In this document: in pieces, positions 4,467 through 7,916 of the stretch | Layout of the letters: each line of letters starts with the position of its first letter | Numbering within the stretch: the stretch's first letter is position 1 | Source of the DNA: Candidatus Colimonas fimequi | Lineage (GTDB): Bacteria; Bacillota; Clostridia; Peptostreptococcales; Anaerovoracaceae | DNA: 7,916 nucleotides | Direction: 5' to 3' | Assembly (NCBI GenBank): GCA_018065295.1 | Contig: JAGHTQ010000162.1 | Location: 1 to 7,916 of the forward strand | Position numbers and translations under genes: made by a program | The notes under the pieces: generated by a model | Databases searched by the model: none | What the model was told of the DNA's origin: nothing | What the model saw: only the letters and a program-made list of their open reading frames with translations

Positions 4467-7409
4467 TTGGAAATTAATTTTAACAAGTTCAAAACTCAAA
4501 GAGAAAAGAAAGAACGTAAGGCGGGAAGAGAGGGCAAAGGCGGCGCTATCGCGTTAATCGTACTGGTTGTCATCGTTGCACTGTTCCTGAGCCTGATCGG
4601 TTTTATTACTGACTTCCTTTGGTTCAAGGAATTAGGTTATGTATCAGTATTCTTCACTAAGCTGTTCACACAGATTAAGATCGGTGCACCAGTATTCGTG
4701 ATTGTAACACTGCTGGCATACATCTATCTCAAGTTCCTCAAGAGAGGATACCTGAAGAAGATCGAATCAAACGAAGCGTTAAACAACGGTAGACTCAACC
4801 TGATTTCATGGGGTCTTGCTGCTGCATTCGGTGCAGTTGCAACTTACACATCAGTAACTAGACTCTGGTTCGAAGGTCTGCAGTTCATTAAGAGTACAGA
4901 CTTCGATATCAAGGATCCACTTTATAACATGGATATTTCATTCTATGTATTCAAACTTGGATTCGTTGAAGAAGTTAACCAGATTATTCTGGCGTTACTG
5001 ATCGCATTCCTAGCAATCACTGTAATCTACTACGGTATTCTTATTACAATGAGAACTCCTTCATTCTTCGAAACTGAAGAAGACGAAGAAGAAGAGGAGG
5101 AAGAGGAAGAAGAATACGAAAGTGCAGAAGAATTCAAGGAGAATGGCGGATTTGACAACATCAACGACATGTTCAACTCATTCAGAGGAAACATGGGTGG
5201 TGGCAGCCCATTCGACAGATTTGTTAACAGAGGACCTAAGCCTAAGAAGAAGGCTAAGCCTCGTAGAGAACTTAACAACCAGAATCTGCACACTATCATT
5301 ACTATCGCAGAGAAGCAGCTGATCATCGTTGGTGTTCTATTCTTCCTGATGGTAGGTGTACACTTCTTCCTGAAGCAGTACGAACTTCTCTTCGGAAGCA
5401 CTGGTGCAGTATATGGCGCAGGATTCACTGATGTTAACGTTACACTTTGGATGTACAGAATCATCATGGGTCTCAGTGTGCTGGCAGCTATCGGCTTCGC
5501 AGTAGGTATCAAGAAGAAGTCAATCAAGCCTGCAGTTATCTTCCCAATCGCAATCGTAGTAGTTTGCGCGATCGGTATTGGCGCAGGCCTGTTGGTTCAG
5601 AACCTGATCGTAACTCCTGACGAAATCAACAAGGAGAGCAAGTATCTTGAGAGAAATATCGAGTATACTCAGTACGCTTACGATCTGAACAACGTTGATA
5701 TGAAGAGTTTCTCAGCGAACCTTAAGCTGGAAGGCAAGGATATCGCTAACAACGCAGATACTATTTCAAACATCAGAATCAACGACTACAGTCCAGCTAA
5801 GAAGTTCTACAACCAGACTCAGTCAATCAGACAGTACTACGACTTTAATGACGTAGACGTAGACAGATATATGATCGACGGTGACTATACTCAGACCTTC
5901 CTGTCAGCTAGAGAAATCGACGAGAGCAAGATCTCAGACACATGGCTGAACAAGCATCTGAAGTATACACACGGTTATGGCGCTACTCTTTCAAGAGTAG
6001 ACAAGATCACAGCAAGTGGTCAGCCTGACATGCTGGTAAGCAACATTCCACCTGAATCAGATTCACCAGAAATCGCTATCAAGCAGCCTGGCATCTACTT
6101 CGGTGAAATGACTAACAACTACGCTCTGGTTAACACATCAGAAGACGAATTCGACTATCCAGACGGCAACAGCAATAAGTACACTCAGTATGAAGGTAAT
6201 GCTGGTATCAAGCTGAATCTGCTCAACAGATTCATGTTCGCTGTTAAGGAAAGATCACTGAAGCTTCTGGTATCAGGAAACATTAAGAGCAGCTCAAAGA
6301 TCCTCATCAACAGAAACATCGAGAAGAGAGTTAAGCACATCATGCCTTACCTCCAGTATGAGAACGACCCATACATGGTAACTGTTGACGGTAAGCTTTA
6401 CTGGATCATTGATGCATATACTTGCTCAAACAAGTATCCTTACTCAGAGCCATACTCAGACAACACAATCAACTACATCAGAAACTCAGTTAAGGTTGTA
6501 ATTGATGCATATAATGGCGACACTAGCTACTACATCGTAGATAGTAACGACCCTATCGCTCAGACATTCAAGAACATTTATCCTAAGCTCTTCAAGAACT
6601 TAGAAGATATGCCAGAAGGTCTGGTAGCACACATCAGATATCCTAATACAATGCTTAACATTCAGGCTCAGGTTTACCAGAGATACCACATGAACGACGT
6701 TAAGGTATTCTACCAGAACGAAGACTTATGGGAAATCTCAAGTGAAATCTACGGCACTGAAGAGCAGCAGATGGAACCTAACTACTACATCATGAAACTT
6801 CCTGGTGAGAAGCAGGCTGAGTTCGTTAACTCAATCCCATTCACACCTAAGGACAAGAAGAACATGATGGGTCTGCTGGTTGCTCGTAATGACGGCGATC
6901 AGTACGGCAACCTGGTACTGTATCAGATGCCTAAGAGCAAGACTGTATATGGTCCAATGCAGGTAGAAGCTCAGATTGACCAGAATACTGAAATCTCTAA
7001 GGAATTCTCACTTTGGAGTTCAGCAGGTTCAAACTACAGCAGAGGAAACATGTTCGTAATTCCTATCGAGGACTCAATCCTCTACGTAGAGCCTGTATAT
7101 CTGGAAGCTACAAATTCAAGTATCCCAGAAGTTAAGAGAGTTATCGTTGCATATGGCGACCAGATCGCATATGAATCAACTCTTGCTGATGCACTTAACT
7201 CACTCTTCGGTGACGGCAGTGCTACAAACTCAAGTGACAGCGACGATAGCAATGCTGACTCAGGTGATAAGCCACTGACTCAGGCTGAAATCATCGAGAA
7301 GGCACAGAATGCTTACGACAAGGCACAGGATGCACTTAAGGACGGCAACTGGGCTAAGTACGGCGAATACATGAATAAGCTTGAGAAGTATCTGAAGCAG
7401 CTTAGATAA
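4467..7409 (+). CDS. UPF0182 (COG1615) family multi-pass membrane protein
   Basis: The 980 residues are within the usual length of the UPF0182 family, whose function is unknown. Family-like landmarks include FITDFLWFKELGYVSVFFTKL (residues 46-66), DPLYNMDISFYVFKLGF (150-166) and NYIRNSVKVVIDAYNG (669-684). Seven TM segments are visible at about 26-50, 72-90, 112-132, 168-193, 285-305, 327-347 and 355-380. Basic residues after TM2 (LKRGYLKK) and TM6 (KKKSIK) and before TM1 put the N-terminus inside, so the C-terminal ~600 residues are extracytoplasmic. The loop between TM4 and TM5 (~194-284) is cytoplasmic and contains ten consecutive glutamates (207-216), a Gly/Asn/Phe-rich stretch, and a basic patch PKPKKKAKPRR (257-267). 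A Ser/Asp linker (~918-935) leads to a final helix ending KYGEYMNKLEKYLKQLR, which resembles family C-termini. Translation starts at UUG and ends with tandem stops TAA TAG. It lies 22 nt after the zinc-ribbon gene and is probably in one operon with it. It is highly codon-biased, similar to glnA downstream. Confidence 0.95.
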   Translation: MEINFNKFKTQREKKERKAGREGKGGAIALIVLVVIVALFLSLIGFITDFLWFKELGYVSVFFTKLFTQIKIGAPVFVIVTLLAYIYLKFLKRGYLKKIESNEALNNGRLNLISWGLAAAFGAVATYTSVTRLWFEGLQFIKSTDFDIKDPLYNMDISFYVFKLGFVEEVNQIILALLIAFLAITVIYYGILITMRTPSFFETEEDEEEEEEEEEEYESAEEFKENGGFDNINDMFNSFRGNMGGGSPFDRFVNRGPKPKKKAKPRRELNNQNLHTIITIAEKQLIIVGVLFFLMVGVHFFLKQYELLFGSTGAVYGAGFTDVNVTLWMYRIIMGLSVLAAIGFAVGIKKKSIKPAVIFPIAIVVVCAIGIGAGLLVQNLIVTPDEINKESKYLERNIEYTQYAYDLNNVDMKSFSANLKLEGKDIANNADTISNIRINDYSPAKKFYNQTQSIRQYYDFNDVDVDRYMIDGDYTQTFLSAREIDESKISDTWLNKHLKYTHGYGATLSRVDKITASGQPDMLVSNIPPESDSPEIAIKQPGIYFGEMTNNYALVNTSEDEFDYPDGNSNKYTQYEGNAGIKLNLLNRFMFAVKERSLKLLVSGNIKSSSKILINRNIEKRVKHIMPYLQYENDPYMVTVDGKLYWIIDAYTCSNKYPYSEPYSDNTINYIRNSVKVVIDAYNGDTSYYIVDSNDPIAQTFKNIYPKLFKNLEDMPEGLVAHIRYPNTMLNIQAQVYQRYHMNDVKVFYQNEDLWEISSEIYGTEEQQMEPNYYIMKLPGEKQAEFVNSIPFTPKDKKNMMGLLVARNDGDQYGNLVLYQMPKSKTVYGPMQVEAQIDQNTEISKEFSLWSSAGSNYSRGNMFVIPIEDSILYVEPVYLEATNSSIPEVKRVIVAYGDQIAYESTLADALNSLFGDGSATNSSDSDDSNADSGDKPLTQAEIIEKAQNAYDKAQDALKDGNWAKYGEYMNKLEKYLKQLR
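5070..5114 (+). repeat. Poly-glutamate tract in the UPF0182 cytoplasmic loop
   Basis: A pure GAA/GAG run encodes ten glutamates (residues 207-216), preceded by ETEED and followed by YESAEEF. GAA and GAG are mixed, so it is not a perfect trinucleotide repeat. It lies between TM4 and TM5 on the predicted cytoplasmic face. Confidence 0.85.
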
Positions 7410-7426
7410 TAGAAGAAATTGAACAA

Positions 7427-7472
7427 AAATGTCCCAGAGTTGCCTGCTTTGCTGTGCAACTCTTCGACATTT
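7427..7472. promoter_or_regulatory. Long imperfect hairpin between the UPF0182 gene and glnA
   Basis: The arms are AAATGTC (7427-7433) with GACATTT (7466-7472), and AGAGTTGC (7436-7443) with GCAACTCT (7456-7463), separated by a 2x2 internal mismatch (CC/TC) and closed by a 12-nt loop. The stem totals 15 bp. On the + strand there is no T-run beyond the stem (CTACAAATGG follows), so it would be a weak terminator at best. On the - strand the arm continues into TTTTTGTTC, a better terminator shape, but no - strand gene is visible that would use it. The 3' arm holds the likely -35 of the glnA promoter, so operator, attenuator and weak terminator are all possible. Confidence 0.7.
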
Positions 7473-7491
7473 CTACAAATGGTGTTAAGAT
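7464..7491 (+). promoter_or_regulatory. Putative extended -10 promoter of glnA
   Basis: TCGACA (7464-7469, five of six matches to TTGACA) is followed after 16 bp by TAAGAT (7486-7491), which is preceded by TGT to form an extended -10 (TGnTAAGAT). Transcription would start near 7498, about 18 nt upstream of the glnA ATG. The -35 overlaps the 3' arm of the inverted repeat, so anything binding the repeat could affect initiation. Only one half (TGTTA) of a GlnR/TnrA-type site is present. Confidence 0.6.
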
Positions 7492-7515
7492 AAATAGATT
7501 TGAAAGGACAGAACA

Positions 7516-7916
7516 ATGCTATCATACGATTTAGACAAAATGCTGTTCACAATTCCAGCAGATAAGCACAAGCCAGAAGATCTGACTGCAATTCTGACAG
7601 CTCATCCAGAAATTAAGTTCGTGTCTGTAGTTGGTATCGACGTTGGTGGACACGATACTGACGAGAAGATCCCTGTTGAAGAGTTCCTCAGTGACATCAA
7701 GAAGTTCCTGACTCACGGTGTTCAGACAGACGGCTCATCAGTAGTTCTTCCTAAGATTGCAAACCTGAGTAACGCTAAGGTTGATATTATTCCTGACACA
7801 TCAGTTAACTGGTTCGTTGACCACAACTTCAACTATCCAGATCCAATGACTGGTCTGCCAGTAGGAACACTGAGAATTCCATCATCACTTGTTCATAACG
7901 ACTCATTCAAGGTTGG
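7516..7916 (+). CDS. glnA: Glutamine synthetase, N-terminal part (runs off the window)
   Basis: The frame starts at ATG 7516, with AAAGGA (7503-7508) seven bases upstream, and runs open to the window edge, giving 133 complete codons. It begins MLSYDLDKMLFTIPADKHKPEDL. It contains HPEIKFVSVVGIDVGGHDTDEK (residues 30-51, in two adjacent parts), TDGSSVVLPKI (71-81) and VGTLRIPSSLVHN (116-128). This corresponds to the N-terminal beta-grasp domain of glutamine synthetase; DGSS matches the FDGSS motif of type I enzymes. From memory it is most like the glutamine synthetases of Clostridia. The enzyme makes glutamine from glutamate, ammonia and ATP. The ATP/glutamate-binding catalytic domain lies beyond the window, so catalytic residues cannot be checked. 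It has its own probable promoter and is not necessarily tied to the UPF0182 operon, though read-through is possible because no strong terminator separates them. Confidence 0.9.
   Translation, partial: MLSYDLDKMLFTIPADKHKPEDLTAILTAHPEIKFVSVVGIDVGGHDTDEKIPVEEFLSDIKKFLTHGVQTDGSSVVLPKIANLSNAKVDIIPDTSVNWFVDHNFNYPDPMTGLPVGTLRIPSSLVHNDSFKV

Noticed and set aside
5030..5527. Antisense open frame of 165 codons over the UPF0182 gene
   Set aside because: Contains poly-Ser from the reversed Glu tract and overlaps well-supported UPF0182 TM segments.
7483..7499. GlnR/TnrA operator (TGTNA-N7-TNACA) upstream of glnA
   Set aside because: Only the TGTTA half is present; the second half reads TAGAT and fails the consensus.

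Overview
The window looks like chromosomal DNA of a low- to mid-GC anaerobic Firmicute of class Clostridia. The reasons are strong AAGGAG-type ribosome binding sites about 7 nt from every start, heavy use of AGA, AAG, GAA, CCA and TCA codons, a clostridial-type oxaloacetate decarboxylase alpha tail, and a clostridial-type glutamine synthetase N-terminus. Peptostreptococcales/Anaerovoracaceae-like bacteria are a guess. All supported genes are on the + strand.

Layout: (1) 1-234, the last 77 residues of an oxaloacetate decarboxylase/pyruvate carboxylase B-type carboxyltransferase, closed by a strong intrinsic terminator (248-284). (2) A promoter (277-305) overlapping the terminator U-tract, then an ~80 nt leader with an operator-like inverted repeat (324-348). 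(3) A tight three-gene unit: a small single-pass membrane protein with an acidic Pro/Ala-rich cytoplasmic tail (392-1192), a 1074-residue zinc-ribbon / long charged helix / single-TM protein (1220-4444), and a 980-residue UPF0182 (COG1615) membrane protein (4467-7409, UUG start). The gaps are 27 and 22 nt, so these are probably co-transcribed. (4) A 106-nt intergenic region with a long imperfect hairpin (7427-7472) whose 3' arm contains the -35 box of an extended -10 promoter. (5) The first 133 codons of glutamine synthetase (7516 to the window edge).

The most interesting part is the middle operon. By the positive-inside rule, UPF0182 has seven TM segments, a ~600-residue extracytoplasmic C-terminal domain, and a cytoplasmic loop holding a run of ten glutamates followed by a lysine/arginine patch. 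The two upstream proteins each have one TM segment and large acidic, low-complexity cytoplasmic regions. The zinc-ribbon protein carries a ~222-residue Ala/Glu/Lys/Arg helix and a series of Asp/Glu-Thr-hydrophobic motifs that resemble phosphothreonine/FHA-type sites. A membrane assembly with a large intracellular scaffold is a reasonable hypothesis, but no function is established for any of the three proteins. Flanking metabolic genes appear independently transcribed and do not clearly inform its role.
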